Both the position numbers and the translations under genes were made by a program. Positions 23,968-62,824 of a stretch of DNA of 64,000 nt are shown here, one piece after another; the first letter of the stretch is position 1, and every line of letters starts with the position of its first letter. Under the pieces are notes generated by a model. That model saw only the letters and a list, made by a program, of their open reading frames with translations. It searched no databases and was not told the origin of the DNA. This DNA is from Rhabditoides inermis (Eukaryota > Nematoda > Chromadorea > Rhabditida > Rhabditidae): positions 1-64,000 of the forward strand of contig CAWZYM010000228.1 in NCBI GenBank assembly GCA_963966185.1, in the 5' to 3' direction.

Positions 23968-25386
23968 GGCTCAACTGCAAATAGAGAGTGGGGTGAGCAC
24001 TCACAGTCGCGCGAGACTCCAATGGTAAATAAGTGGGAGAGCACACCATACCAAACGCTTACGATGAAACGGGTGAAATGAATGTAACCCTGTTCAATAA
24101 AACAGATAGGACACTGATGATGAAATGCCGGAAAGACGAAGAAACTGCCTACATGAACAGAACGGACGGTAAGACCGTCACCCAGAGACCGTAAATATAA
24201 CAACATCCATCAGTCGTACGAGTAGTCATATATGTATTTGAAGTTATACATGTTATAAAGACAATGTAAACATTGAAAACGTCACAGGTCAGTTCAACAA
24301 GCTACAAACAAGCAAAACACACTTTTTAAAGATAAAAAAGAATTATTTAATACGCAGTAGTCCACTACTATAACTAGAAGTCTCGAAATATTGGTCATTT
24401 ATGGACGACTTTATTTTATTTTGTTTACTTTTGTTTGTTTTGATTAGTTTTACTGGATATGACAAACATTTTGACATCATTTGTTATCTAATTTTCAACT
24501 CGCGTCCAATTTGAGCTTACTGGCTCTTCCTGCCACTCTTCCAGACATCACAGCTCTGTTTTTGCGTGCTTTACATTGTGGCCGAGTCGATGTTCTCTGA
24601 CCATCGACATTCGCATTAGTCATATTTCTCACTACTCACGACTCTTTGTTTGCGTGTTCATTCTAGTTGTGGTGTGTTACTATAGTATCTGCAATGAGTC
24701 TATTCTCCACTCGTCGGATGCCCGATATATGGCTAGAAACGAGTTGCGAGGGTCGTCGTCGTGCGGAGGCGAGGCGGGAGAAAAGGGAGGAGAATGAATG
24801 AGTGTTCTTGTGATCGCCTGTCCTGTTCGGGCACTCGTCTCTCACTCGATTCCACTCTCGCTCGCGCCCATTCGCAGGCTTAATTAAGGCCGGCCTCTGC
24901 TGGCTGGCTGGCTGCTGTGAGTGAGACGCAGTGAGAGAGAGAGAAGCTCCAGACCGCCGAATCGATACACCCAGAAGAGGAGAAGAGAGTGTGTGGTCGG
25001 ACGGTGACAGGCCACGTCTCCGGGATTCGCCGCTCGCCACTCTGTGTCCCCCCTCCCTATTGTGACCAGTCCTCCCATTAGTTCGCACTCTCTCCTCCCT
25101 CTCCCCCACAGTGTCGTGTTTCGCGCAATCGATGACCACACTCCCGTATTCGTTGTTGCGCGTTGGTTGATCGTCTCCAGTTTGCTCATCTACCACCCGT
25201 TTTCAGACAAGGAATCGATACAAGGGATATGTGTCAACCCGTCTAGATTCCCGCAGCAGCTCAACAACAATTACCCGCGTCGCATGTCGACAGAGTTGCT
25301 GTGAGTGAGAGTGAGTGGTTATATGTAGCTGAGTACTCGCAATCGGATGTGTTACGATTTGTTTAGGCGTGTAGTAGAGTTACACA
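23968..25386. promoter_or_regulatory. Divergent intergenic region between QARS and WDFY3
   Basis: The two genes start 1.4 kb apart in opposite directions. The QARS side is AT-rich; the WDFY3 side (24760-25200) is GC- and CT-rich. No open frame looks coding. It must contain the promoters and 5' UTRs of both genes, but I cannot map the start sites. Confidence 0.6.
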
Positions 25387-52381
<26,995 letters not shown>

Positions 52382-52770
52382 GCCCAGTCGCGCTAATCAT
52401 TTCACTCTATCGGGTTTCCACCACAACTGTAATTTATCCTACTTACGCTTCTATACTTTCATAATTTTGTAGATTAGCACATAATTCGTATTTATTAAGT
52501 ATTTTGTATTTTGTACATGTACTTGGAGATTTCGAGACAGAGTAGACCGAGTGATTGTCCAATGTTTAGTCGCTTTTTCATATCCTGACGATATTCGATA
52601 CACTAGCCCAATTTGTCTAGCTTGTTTACTTATGCATCTGTGTTATTGTAAATAGTACCGCAATGATAAATTAAACATAAACATATTTATTACTTTGTAG
52701 TTTGTCTCAAAACTGTGAATACCAACTTATGTACAGTGTAAGTGTAAAGGGGGTTGATGAGTTTTTGGAT
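52382..52770. other. Convergent 3' intergenic region, WDFY3 and SLC6
   Basis: AT-rich sequence between the two stop codons. It should contain both polyadenylation sites; I see GATAAATTAAACATAAAC near 52665 but no perfect AATAAA that is clearly placed. Confidence 0.4.
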
Positions 52771-52826
52771 TTACTGGGCTTCAGCGGGCAGATCTGACGC
52801 GTGGTTCACCTAAAAAAAGGGGGCTC

Positions 52827-52868
<42 letters not shown>

Positions 52869-53008
52869 ACTTACCAGTGAAAACTCGGTGGTTTCCTCTT
52901 CGAGTCCGTGTATGCGAGGCCACGAACGGAGAGAGGGACGGGCACGGAACATGCTCTTCTGGAAGAGAGAGGGGATGGAGGGAGGGATTTAGGGGGAGAG
53001 AGAGGGAG

Positions 53009-53058
<50 letters not shown>

Positions 53059-55787
53059 CATAGAAGGGAAACGAACCCAGTCTCCTTTAGCGCTAAACTC
53101 GCGGAAGGTGACAATGATGTAAAATGGGAGAGTGAGGATGGGGATTGCTGAAACAGTAGGAGACTCCTCTCTCTCACCCTCTCTCTCCCAGTACCTCCGA
53201 GTGCCCATCCGAGAGTGTTTGCCCATCCGGGATACACGTACTGCCTCGGACCCTTTCCGTATGAGAGAGGCTCCTGTCCGATGACAGCAGCCACCAGCAT
53301 GGCCTGCAGTTCCCCTTCCGTTCTCCCTCTTCTCCCCCTTCCACTCACCAGACCCAGTAGGGGTGCGACCACGCACCACTCCACCTTCATATACCACCCT
53401 GTAGGACCGACCAGCCTGCCCATAAGTGAACGAGACTTGCCCATCATAGACTCGATGTCACGCACGAAGTTCGACGGACCTGTGGATACAAGCGATTGGA
53501 GAAAGGAAGAAAGGGATCACCATAGAAGATCATGACCACGATGATTTGGGTGACGTTCATGAAACAGAGAGCGAACGTTCCGCAGTAGGCGTCGATCAGC
53601 TCGAACCAGTAGATGCCTGCCTGAAGTGTTCTCCTCCTTCTCCTCCTCCTCCTCCTACTCCTTCTCCTCCTGCTCCTCCTCCCTCCTCCACCCACCCCAG
53701 TTGTCATGACTAGTCCGAGTGCGAAGAAGACCCCGCACACTGGCAGAACCACCAACAGCTTCCGTCTGCGAGTCGACGGCCACTGGTCGCAGATCGAAGT
53801 CACCATCACGTCCGCCAGGCCTGCGGGGAGAGAGTGAGAGGGAGCAAGTGAGAGGGAGAGAGGGAGAGAGGGAGAGAGGGAGAGAGGGAGAGAGGGAGAG
53901 AGAGATACAGACCTACAGAGACAGAAAGAGAGAGGGAAAGAGAGAGCGAACCGATCTGTGTGGACATTCCGAGGAAGAACAGCATGAGCATGAACAGGAG
54001 CATCCAGAGCCAAGCGAGCGGCAGCCTCCATGTACGCAACGAACGCCACTTGGGTGCCTGCAGGGAGAGGTTTGGAGACGGAGAGAGAGGGGGGAGAGGG
54101 AGAGGGAGAGGGGGGAGAGGGACGCACTCACCCGACTGCACCACGTCATCCACATCCACATTCATCTGTGTGGCGAGGTATCCGAGTGTGGAAAACACTG
54201 CTACTCCTCCGAACACGGACATGAACGAATCGGCAAACGCCACGATCAGCGCGTCCTACGGTGGGTACGGGGTACTGTAGGTACGGTATGGAGTACTGTA
54301 CCCGGAAGCAGAAGTGGTTGTACTTGTTGTAGGAGGCGAGTGAGAGAACGGCGCCTTCTCCGATTGACAGAGAGTAGCACACTTGCACCAGAGCCTCCTT
54401 CCACGGCTGAAGAGAGGCATCTCTCTCTCTATCTCTCTCTCTTTTCCTCTTTCTCTCTCTACCTCTACCTCAAACTCCATAATCTTTGTGAAGTTTGGCT
54501 TGAGTAGGTAGAAGTCGATTCCCTTCTTGGATCCATCCAGAGTCACACCTCGAACGAATAGGACTGCGATGATGATGTATGGAGTGGTGGCGGTGACCTG
54601 GAGAGGAGAGAGTGTATGAAGGAGAGAGAGAGAGAGAGGGGGGGGGCACGTACGTAAGATATCTTTCCCATGAGGTCGACTCCCCTCGAGATGGCTGCCG
54701 CGACGAGTGCCCACATAAATGTGAGCGACGCGAGCAGCTTCCAGTTCACCTCGACCCAGTCGCTCAGGCCAGAGGACTGCTGGAGGATGTAGTGCCTAGG
54801 AGGAAGAAGATGAGCGGAAGATGTGTGAGTGTGAAAAGGTGGAGAAGAGATGAGAATGATAATGCAATTCGAGATGTAGGAGTCGAAACTCACTCAAAGA
54901 ATTCCTCGGCAGGCGACACGGTGGTGAGGTTTCCGGGCAGAAGGAGATGAACCTGTCCCCTCATGTCACCCGGATAGCAGGTGCCATTGATGAAGTAGGA
55001 GAGAGACGAGTTCGGGTGCCGCTCCCGACACCAGTCATCCATCAGAGTAGACTCGCAGTCTGGAGAGAGGGCGGATGAGAGAGGGGGGGAGAGAGCGGTG
55101 TGACTGACACTCTGTATTCCACCAGTTATTGCATGACGAGATCTGCTCTCCCTCTCCTCCAATGATTTTCACCAGATAGAGTCCGATCCACGCGAGAATC
55201 ATATTGTAGTAGATGCAGATTGACGACACAACCAGGGTCATGCCCCATCCCAGACCTGCACATCATACCAGTACTGCAGTGTGGACTAGATTACGATACC
55301 TTGAAACGCGGGCACGTATTTTCCGTAGGCGACCGAGGCGCCGGATGAGGTGAACTGGCCGATGACGAATTCAAAGTAGAGAATCGGAAGGCCGAAGAAC
55401 AGCGAGCACACGACGTAGGGGATGAGGAACGCGCCTAGGCATGTGATATGCTACAGTATCCCATTTATGCCTACAGTACCCCCTCCGTTGTCGTAGGCGA
55501 GCTTGGGGAAGCGCCAGATGTTGCCGAGACCGACAGCGAGGCCGATACACATGAGGATGAACTGGATCTCGCGACCCCACACACCGCGGACGGGCACTGC
55601 TCATAGAGGGATCAGTAGGGAGAGGGAAGGGAAGACGCGTACCATCTCCCGCCGCCTCGACTTCCTTGGATGTCTGGACAGTCTCTGCCGACTCCACCAC
55701 AGACTTCTTGGTGTCCTCTTTCGAGGTGAGTAGCGGATCGTCACTGTTCTCCTCCCGACGAGAACCCGGGTGGGACTGGAGAGAGGG

Positions 55788-55834
<47 letters not shown>

Positions 55835-55920
55835 TGGTCACCTTGTGCTCCTCCTGTCCACTTTCCTCGGCCAAGATCGCTCGGAAAATGACGCCGAGCA
55901 AACTCCGAAGTCGCGAAATG
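52771..55920 (-). CDS. SLC6-like: SLC6-family Na+/Cl- -coupled neurotransmitter/amino-acid transporter (frameshifted, start not found)
   Basis: Exons in order: about 55920-55842, 55775-55643, 55596-55480, 55434-55300, 55255-55109, 55059-54894, 54796-54654, 54597-54469, 54406-54302, 54255-54132, 54057-53952, 53820-53696, 53620-53521, 53479-53354, 53147-53077, 52958-52875, 52809-52771. Helix 1 carries the family hallmark [20 protein letters not shown] then NGGGAF. A large extracellular loop with Cys and NxS/T sites follows helix 3; about twelve helices in all; C-terminus [13 protein letters not shown]. In exon 54057-53952 the frame changes: it enters as [16 protein letters not shown] and must leave as [19 protein letters not shown], one base out. 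No in-frame ATG lies upstream of helix 1. Substrate unknown; the second-exon Ser/Glu-rich N-tail is cytosolic. Confidence 0.85.
53825..53910. repeat. (GGGAGAGA)n octameric tandem repeat
   Basis: Repeated GA-rich 8-bp unit within the SLC6 intron 53821-53951. It reads as a CT tract on the gene's strand. Confidence 0.85.
55792..55832. repeat. (GA)n microsatellite
   Basis: Lies in the first visible SLC6 intron. It is CT-rich on the coding strand, so it can serve as a pyrimidine tract. Confidence 0.9.
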
Positions 55921-55992
55921 TTCAAAAACGCTCGAAACGAGTAAACAACTAATATCAAACTACATACACCTCACGATTTCCAAATATGCAAA

Positions 55993-55998
55993 TTTATT
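55993..55998 (-). other. Candidate poly(A) signal of the 325-aa gene
   Basis: TTTATT on the plus strand (AATAAA on the minus strand) lies about 80 bases after the stop codon at 56078, immediately before the first recognisable SLC6 exon. Confidence 0.5.
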
Positions 55999-56077
55999 AG
56001 TAATAAAACACAAAATACAACGTATCAAAATACAACGGAAGAAATGAGGTGTTCAGAGACGCTGTGCGGTTTCAAAA

Positions 56078-57622
56078 TCAAAGAAACAGCTGAGTGCCGT
56101 GCTGAGTTGACTGGAGCGGGCCTGAAATCGATCGATAAGACTCGATCGATCAATGAATCAATACCGTGAGAGCTTCGCGAGAAGGGTGCGTACGTGGATG
56201 ACAGGCGAGCACGTGATAGAAGTCCGAGAGAAAGTCTAAACGAAAATATATAATGATGTCTACAAATTACGCGTGCCGTACCATACACGGGGCTGCCGTA
56301 GCATAAACGGAGAAATACCCTATATAAATAATCAAAACAACAAACAGACAACTGACCGTAGCTGTTGTGTGTGCAGGAGACGCTGACGCAGCGGACAAGC
56401 TCAGAGCGGAGGGTGAGGTGCTTCTTGGCATGCTCCAGAAGGCACTCGTCCGATCCCACCAACACCGATTCGCCACATCCAGGCACCTACAATCAACACA
56501 TTCAATCATATTGACTTATTTTGTACATAGTGAATCTTTATCGCTCCCACCTTGCAGTTGATGTACTCATTGGCGACCCGCTGTGAGAGCTCGCTGAGCA
56601 GAATGTGCAATACGTACGCGTCATCCCTCTCAAGCATACAACATTCAAAAATGATACCAACAAACAAAGAGAATAGCGTGCGCATAAGACATTTATTGGC
56701 AAACGGTTGTAACTGTAAAAAAAACTAAAATGAATACCTGGTCGATTTTGACGTGTATGGCAGGTGCGGGCCAGGCGATAGCAGGCGATGCGGAGGAACC
56801 AGGCATCTCCTCCAGAATCTCGGAAGCATCGGCAAATTCGCTCTAAATGGAGCGTTTAAAATAAGAGACATGAAAACTGTGATACCTTGACTCCTAGCTC
56901 GAACAGCTGCGCGGGGACTGAAGTGGAGGAAGAGGACGTGGAGTTGGAGGAGCAAGCCGATGCAGACTCAAACACACATTGAACATCAATCAAACGCGTG
57001 AAAGTGAAACCGTACCTTTGGCTTGCCAAAACAATCGAGTAGCAGGTCCTTGGCGAGAACGGGCCGCAAGTAGGGATGGTGTGCGATGGCACGGGTGGAA
57101 GCGGGGACGGGGTTCGCCTTGGCAGCAGGCATGGGTGGGGGAAGAGGTTTCTGTGGCTGAACCTGACGGGAATGTATCGACTGGAGAGGAGCGGCGAGTG
57201 ACTGCACAGGGGGTCTCTGCTGCACCGGCGGGGCTGCCTGCACAGTACTCTGCAGTTGCTGCGCTTTCCGCGTCTCGCAACGCCCACACTTCCTGAACAG
57301 ACACATTGGAGAAACAACACATTACTGGGAATGCGACAAGAGATTGAACAAATGAGACTCACAGCGGCTGTCCTGTTTTGTAGCAGGGGCACTTCTTCGC
57401 ATTGATCGCATCGTCTGCGTATAGCACATCGTTGGAGAAGACCATCGAGGAGACGCCACGCTCGCAGAAGAACTGAGAGACAGCATTGAAGAACCAGAAA
57501 GAAATGCATACCTTCATGATATCTGCGCGTAGAGCGAAGTCGGATTCTTGGGGAAGAGTGGCGACAAAGTAGATGGGAGGAGGCTTCGCGCAGCTCGCGC
57601 TTCCTCCCGGAGCAGCGCTCAT
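56078..57622 (-). CDS. Unidentified conserved-looking protein with two Cys clusters
   Basis: Nine exons: 57622-57512, 57472-57363, 57292-57016, 56966-56886, 56842-56738, 56628-56551, 56486-56357, 56235-56194, 56121-56078; 978 nt, 325 aa, phases all close. The N-terminal part (IYFVATLPQESDFALRADIM, FFCERGVSSMVFSNDVLYAD) leads into a Cys cluster KKCPCYKTGQPLKCGRCETR that could bind zinc. A Pro/Gln-rich linker follows, then an acidic/Ser-rich stretch with QLFELGVK, then a second Cys/His-containing region (NCKVPGCGESV, ECLLEHAKKH, VRCVSVSC). No signal peptide or membrane segment. I do not recognise the family. The layout of Cys pairs around FELGV loosely recalls C2orf42-type proteins, but that is weak. 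Head-to-head with MICU1, tandem with SLC6. Confidence 0.7.
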
Positions 57623-58050
57623 CACTACAAACAAGCAATCAAACATTTCGGGGATAAACAATTATATGAATCATTGAAGAAAATGAAATTAAAAGCGAAG
57701 CGAGGAAGCGACAGAAACTCGAATCGAAATCGAAAAACTATGCCGGCCGCAGGCGCAGCGCCCGCGCTTTTCTCGCTGAGTCGAACTTTCGCTAAATGTT
57801 CTCAGCTGAGCGCCTGTATGAAATCAATGAAAATGTGTTTTCATCTTCCTCGACTTTTCTCTATCGATTATACGATTCTGGCTCAATATCTGACGCGATT
57901 TCGCGATCACAAACCACACAACCATGTTTCTATATGTTCATTATCCGTACACGCTGACCTATCGCGGTTGGAACTAAGCAAACTTTTATTATATTTCTCC
58001 CTCACGTGTTTTGGTTTTGTTACTGTTTATGATTTGTACATTTCAACAAC
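57623..58050. promoter_or_regulatory. 428-bp bidirectional promoter region (325-aa gene / MICU1)
   Basis: The two start codons diverge 428 bp apart. The interval includes a GC-rich patch (57735-57775), a TCAGCTGA palindrome at 57804 and AT-rich sequence next to MICU1. No coding frame is supported. Confidence 0.55.
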
Positions 58051-60450
58051 ATGTATTCGCAGACGATGTTACGTGTCTCGGGCGGGTGCGGCTCATTGCT
58101 GCGCGTGGCTCGCCCCCTCGTCGTCGTTGCTCCACCCATTCGGCCCATCACAACGCAACATAATCAAGTTGTTATGCAGTATGCTCACTTTGTACACATT
58201 GCTATATCTCAGCCAGCACTGCTCTCCACTCCGCCCTCCTCCGCCTCCTCGAAGCTTTCGCTGTTGGCTGCTATGGCCGGAATTGCGGCCGCGTTCACGA
58301 TGTACAAGAGGTGGGAGCCTTGATGGATTCTCTACCGGAAGGCGTACCGGGTGATGTTCAGCCTGCTGACTGCGGAGGCGTCGCAGCTGGCGTCGGATAC
58401 GGAGGACGAGGAAGCGGAACAGGACTTCACACCCGCATTCAACGTCCCAGAAGGGGAGCAGGAGCAGGAGGGAGAGAAGAAGAAGAAACGCAAGGTAGAC
58501 ATTGCATAATTTCTTTTTCTTCGCTCTCTGATTAGTTGGATTAGTTGTATGAGTATGTATTTCCAGACCGGTTTTCGTGAGCGTCGCATCATCGAGTACG
58601 AGGACCGACTCCGACTCTACTCCACGCCCGACAAGATATTCCGCTACTTTGCCACCCTCAAGGTTCGCTTTTCGATTATTGATTCTTCATCCGTGTTGAC
58701 CTCGTATGCTCGCTATTGTATAGTTTTATTCATGGAGATAGTTGGAGGATGTGTACATTTGACTACAGAAATGAAGATACTCATTTTCCGTACGGGACCA
58801 CACACCGGGCAACCGGTGACAATGATCTCATACCCTTCCAATTGCAACGAGAAATGACTAACAAGGTTTTAGGTTTTGTAAGGGTTTTGTTTTGTAACAA
58901 GGTTTTGTAAGGGGTTTTGAAAATGCATCATGCCGATCTCTTTCACCGATTGCCGGGTGTGTGGTCCCGCACGGAAAATGAGTATCTTCATTTCTGTAGT
59001 CAAATGTACTAAGCTCCCAACTATCCCCCAGAATAAAACTATATCGATTATCGATTGCAGGTGCTGAACCCGTCGGACGACTCGGGGCGGACCTTCGAGG
59101 TGTTCATGACTCCGGAGGACTTCCTGCGCTCCTTCACTCCCGGAGTGATGCAGCCTCGCAAGTGGGGACTCGACAGCTACAAGACATACCAACCCGATGT
59201 CAGTTGTTTGAGTTGTTTACTTGTTTTTTTTTTCACGAGTTCACGTTGCAGAAGTACCGCCACAAGTTCTCCGACCCGTCCTCCATTTTCTACAAGCTGG
59301 GAGAGAACGGACTGATCAGCTACAGCGATTACCTCTTTCTCATGACGCTTATGAGCAGTGAGTATCGATCACATGTATTGATTGGTTCATCGATTGCTCG
59401 CAGCTTCTCCGCGCGACTTTGAGCTCGCGTTCAAGATATTCGACGTGGACGGGAACGGCGCGCTGGACAAGGAGGAGTTTGACAAGGTCAAGGTCCGTAT
59501 TGATTGATTGCCTTCATTATTGATTGGTTCACGATGTTGATTTCTAGGAGTTGGTGATGTCGCAGACGACGGTCGGACAGCGTCACAGAGACCACGTCAC
59601 TCCCAACTCGTCATTCAAGAACGAGAGCAACTCGGCACTCGAGTCGTGAGTCGGGAGAGAGAGAGAGAGACGGGGGGAGGAGAGAGAAAGAGAGACAGAG
59701 AAGGAGAGAGAATGAGAGAGAGAGAAAGAGAGAGGGGAGAGAGGAGAGAGAGGGGGGAGTGGAGAGAGAGGGGGGAGTGGAGGAAGAGGAAGAAGAGTTG
59801 GACTGTTTCAGATACTTCTTCGGCAAGGACGGTAAGAAGACGCTTAGCGCGGGAAAGTTTCTCGAGTTCCAGGTGAGCGAAGATTATAAATGTATCGATC
59901 GATTGCTTAATAGGCGGCACTTCACCGTGACATTCTGCGCATGGAGTTCCATCGTCGCGATGTAGAGACGGGAGGGACGGACGGGAAGATCAATGAGCTG
60001 TCATTCGCGCAGCTACTCCTCCTGCATGCACAGGTGAGTGAGGCTCTCTCATCCCCCTGCCATCTTGGTATTCGGTCAGGTTGCGGAGAAGCGTCAGAAG
60101 CACATGCTCAAGCGTATCAAGAAACACTTCAGAGACGGCCCCGGCGTCTCCTTCAAGGAGGTAATTGTTTGTGCACTATCATTGATCAATTTCATGCAAT
60201 ACAGTGGATATTGTGATGTCTTGAACAGGAAAAGGTAGTGCGCATGTGATCACTAACCCATCGGTACGGTACTTTTTCAGACTTCTCAGTTCTTCTGCTT
60301 CCTGTATTTTATCGAGGATGTGGATATGGCACTCCATTTCCATCGAATGGCCGGTATTGGAGTCGATGGGCCCATGCTCAAGAGGTGGGAGAGAAGAGAG
60401 AGAGAGACAGAAAGAGAGAGACAGAGAGACAGAGAGACAGAAAGAGAGAA

Positions 60451-60506
<56 letters not shown>

Positions 60507-60622
60507 CTTCAGGGTAGCGAGGAAGATCACTGGCGTGGAGCTCTCAGATCATGTGATAGACGTCGTGATTACGCTGTTTGACGACAACATGGTAGGAGGA
60601 AGGGGAGTGCACAGAAGAGAGG

Positions 60623-60654
<32 letters not shown>

Positions 60655-60969
60655 ATCGGTGTTTGAGGACGGGAAGCTGTCGAACGAGGAGTTTGTTGCT
60701 GTGATGCGCCGTCGCATGCGGCGGGGTCTGGAGAGGCCGAGGGACACTGGACTGGTGAGGAGAGGCAAGGGAGAGAGACACGCATGTTTGTGTAGGAAAT
60801 ATTTTTGTCTGATGTCTGTTCCGATTATTTGCTATCGTTATCGTCACAAAGGATGTAGGATGCATGGAATAGAGAAGTCGAGTTGTTGTGTTTCCAGTTC
60901 CGTCTCGTGGATGCAGTGATGGTGTGCGCACATCGCGCTGCCCACGCATCTCCCGTGCCATTCATCTGA
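58051..60969 (+). CDS. MICU1: MICU1, calcium-sensing gatekeeper of the mitochondrial uniporter
   Basis: Fourteen exons: 58051-58310, 58362-58494, 58567-58662, 59061-59198, 59252-59357, 59404-59492, 59548-59645, 59812-59872, 59914-60033, 60080-60160, 60281-60384, 60513-60591, 60668-60754, 60898-60969; 1,524 nt, 507 aa (human about 476). The N-terminus is basic and Ser/Arg-rich with a hydrophobic segment ([19 protein letters not shown]), fitting a mitochondrial presequence and inner-membrane anchor. Then follow the polybasic [26 protein letters not shown] and [11 protein letters not shown], all typical of MICU1. Two canonical EF-hands keep their ligands: [12 protein letters not shown] and [12 protein letters not shown], the latter split by an intron. 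The Cys in MVCAH matches the position used for the MICU1-MICU2 disulfide. It acts in the intermembrane space, closing the uniporter at low calcium. Confidence 0.96.
58719..59043. mobile_element. MITE-like inverted-repeat element in MICU1 intron 3
   Basis: About 105-bp arms (58719 to about 58825 and about 58935-59043) are inverted copies. They start TATAGTTTTATT and share the blocks GTACATTTGACTACAGAAAT and CATTTTCCGTACGGGACCAC with few mismatches. The centre (58860-58918) repeats AAGGTTTTGTAAG-like units. Flanking bases are consistent with a TA target duplication. It has no coding capacity. It occupies most of the 398-bp intron. Confidence 0.75.
60384..60510 (+). repeat. GA/GACA-rich purine repeat filling MICU1 intron 11
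   Basis: The 128-nt intron 60385-60512 is almost entirely (GA)n with interspersed CAGAGA units. Only TTCTTCAG before the acceptor is pyrimidine-rich. Intron 12 (60592-60667) is similar. Confidence 0.9.
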
Positions 60970-61385
60970 GAGAAGGAGAAGAGGACAAGGAGGAACTATC
61001 GTCATCTCTACTCTATCTGTCAAGGGTACAGTCGATGGAGAAGGAGGGGTCAAAATCTCATCTCTCGCTGCTCCGATATAGAGACCTTTGCCGTTTGTGT
61101 ACATAGTTTACAGCACTAGCACTTTATTTTGTCGTTACGACTTTGCTTGCCCAGCACTTTTGTAGAATATATCCGGGATGGCGCGTGATTGAAACCAAAG
61201 TGATTCTATGATTGTACATAGTGTGTAGAAATATAAATGGTTTTGATTATCAGATTGAAAATATGTGTATGTTGTTGGTCATTAATATTTATGCTAACAT
61301 GGAATCGCGGAACAGAACACAGACATTATCATGGTGAGAAAGACAAAACAAATTTATGATAACGAACAAACAATGCACTCTTTGA
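60970..61385. other. Convergent 3' intergenic region, MICU1 and NAPE-PLD
   Basis: No coding frame is supported. AT-rich sequence from about 61190 onward probably contains both poly(A) sites. Confidence 0.45.
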
Positions 61386-61684
61386 TCACTGGCCCCCTTC
61401 CTCACTGCTCCTTTCCTGCTCCCTCGGCTGTCCCTGCTCCGTCCTATTGCTCCTCTCCACCTCATACTCCTCCACAGTCCACACCAAACCCATCGGAAGC
61501 GTCGTGAACTCACCTGGATCGATGAGTGAATCAATAGTCAATCAATAGTGAGTGATTACCTGTGAGATTGGTCTTATCGACGAGGTCATGGAGCTCCTTG
61601 CGGGGAGCGAGATAGTGCTGGAAAGGAGGAGGGTGAGAAGGAGGGAGAGAAAGAGAGAAAGAGAGAAAGAGAGAAAGAGAGAGA

Positions 61685-61721
<37 letters not shown>

Positions 61722-61741
61722 GAGAGAGAAAGAGAAAGAGA

Positions 61742-61793
<52 letters not shown>

Positions 61794-62107
61794 TACCTCA
61801 TAAGAACCCATGTGATATGTGCCCCAGTGTATTCCTATGGAAAACCGGCTCCGAATGGCTTGATGCATCTTCACTGCTTCGGTTGGTCCAATGTGCTGCG
61901 AGCGCATGAACCAACTGCAAGACATTGCACATACATTTCCGATACGTTTCACAAGACGCTTATACGTTTTAAACATGCCTGGGCTCGTAGCAGCCGATGG
62001 GAATGGCGGCGAGATCAAAGGGACCGAGGAGACGACCGATCTAGAGAGGACGAAGGTGAGAGAGGGAGGGGGAGAGTGTGAGAGAGAGAGTGTGTGTGTG
62101 TGTGTGC

Positions 62108-62146
<39 letters not shown>

Positions 62147-62778
62147 GTACTTTCTCGAACTCCTCGGAGCAGTCGCCAGTGTCTCCACTGTAGTAGAAGC
62201 TGTGTTTCGGTCCGCGCACCGCAAAACCTGCCCACAGACGCTGGAAATGGAAAAGTGATCAAGTAACATCTTGCTATTCTTGTAATAATGCCCAGAAAAG
62301 AGATGAATGTATATAATGCTGTTGCATTGTACTGAATGGAACAACAGAAATGAGAAACATCAAATCACAAACTCACGAGATCGAATAATCACACGTGACA
62401 TGTCTGATGAGATGATAAATTGAACAGAGTCATGTCAGATACAAATCATGAATCGGAAGTTACCAACAAATGTAATTTGTAATTGAAAGACAAAACAACC
62501 AACTAATGTTGTTACCTTGTTTCTATCGAATATTCCCCTCTGTCCCCAGTGCTGTGCCGGAGTGCAGTGGATGGAGAAAGAACGGTTGTAGATGTTCAGT
62601 GACATAGAGTCGCCCCTGCAAGCACACAGAATAAATCGATAATCATTCAATACCCACCAGTTCATCTCGTGTATGGTGGCCTCGATTCCTTCCGAGTGCA
62701 GGAGGGAAGCGAATCCGAGGGGAACGAACCAGTGGATAGAGGGGAAGCGGCTGCATGTATGGAGAATAGAGAGGGATG

Positions 62779-62824
<46 letters not shown>

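Noticed and set aside
53349..53354. SLC6 exon ending at the stronger GTGAGT donor at 53348
   Set aside because: It gives a phase that breaks the next helix ([15 protein letters not shown]); the weaker upstream GTCTGG donor keeps the frame, so it was preferred, with some doubt.
61542..62219. 225-codon Ser/Leu/Phe-rich frame on the minus strand
   Set aside because: It reads through GA/CT repeats and across NAPE-PLD exons and introns; the spliced NAPE-PLD model explains the coding parts.
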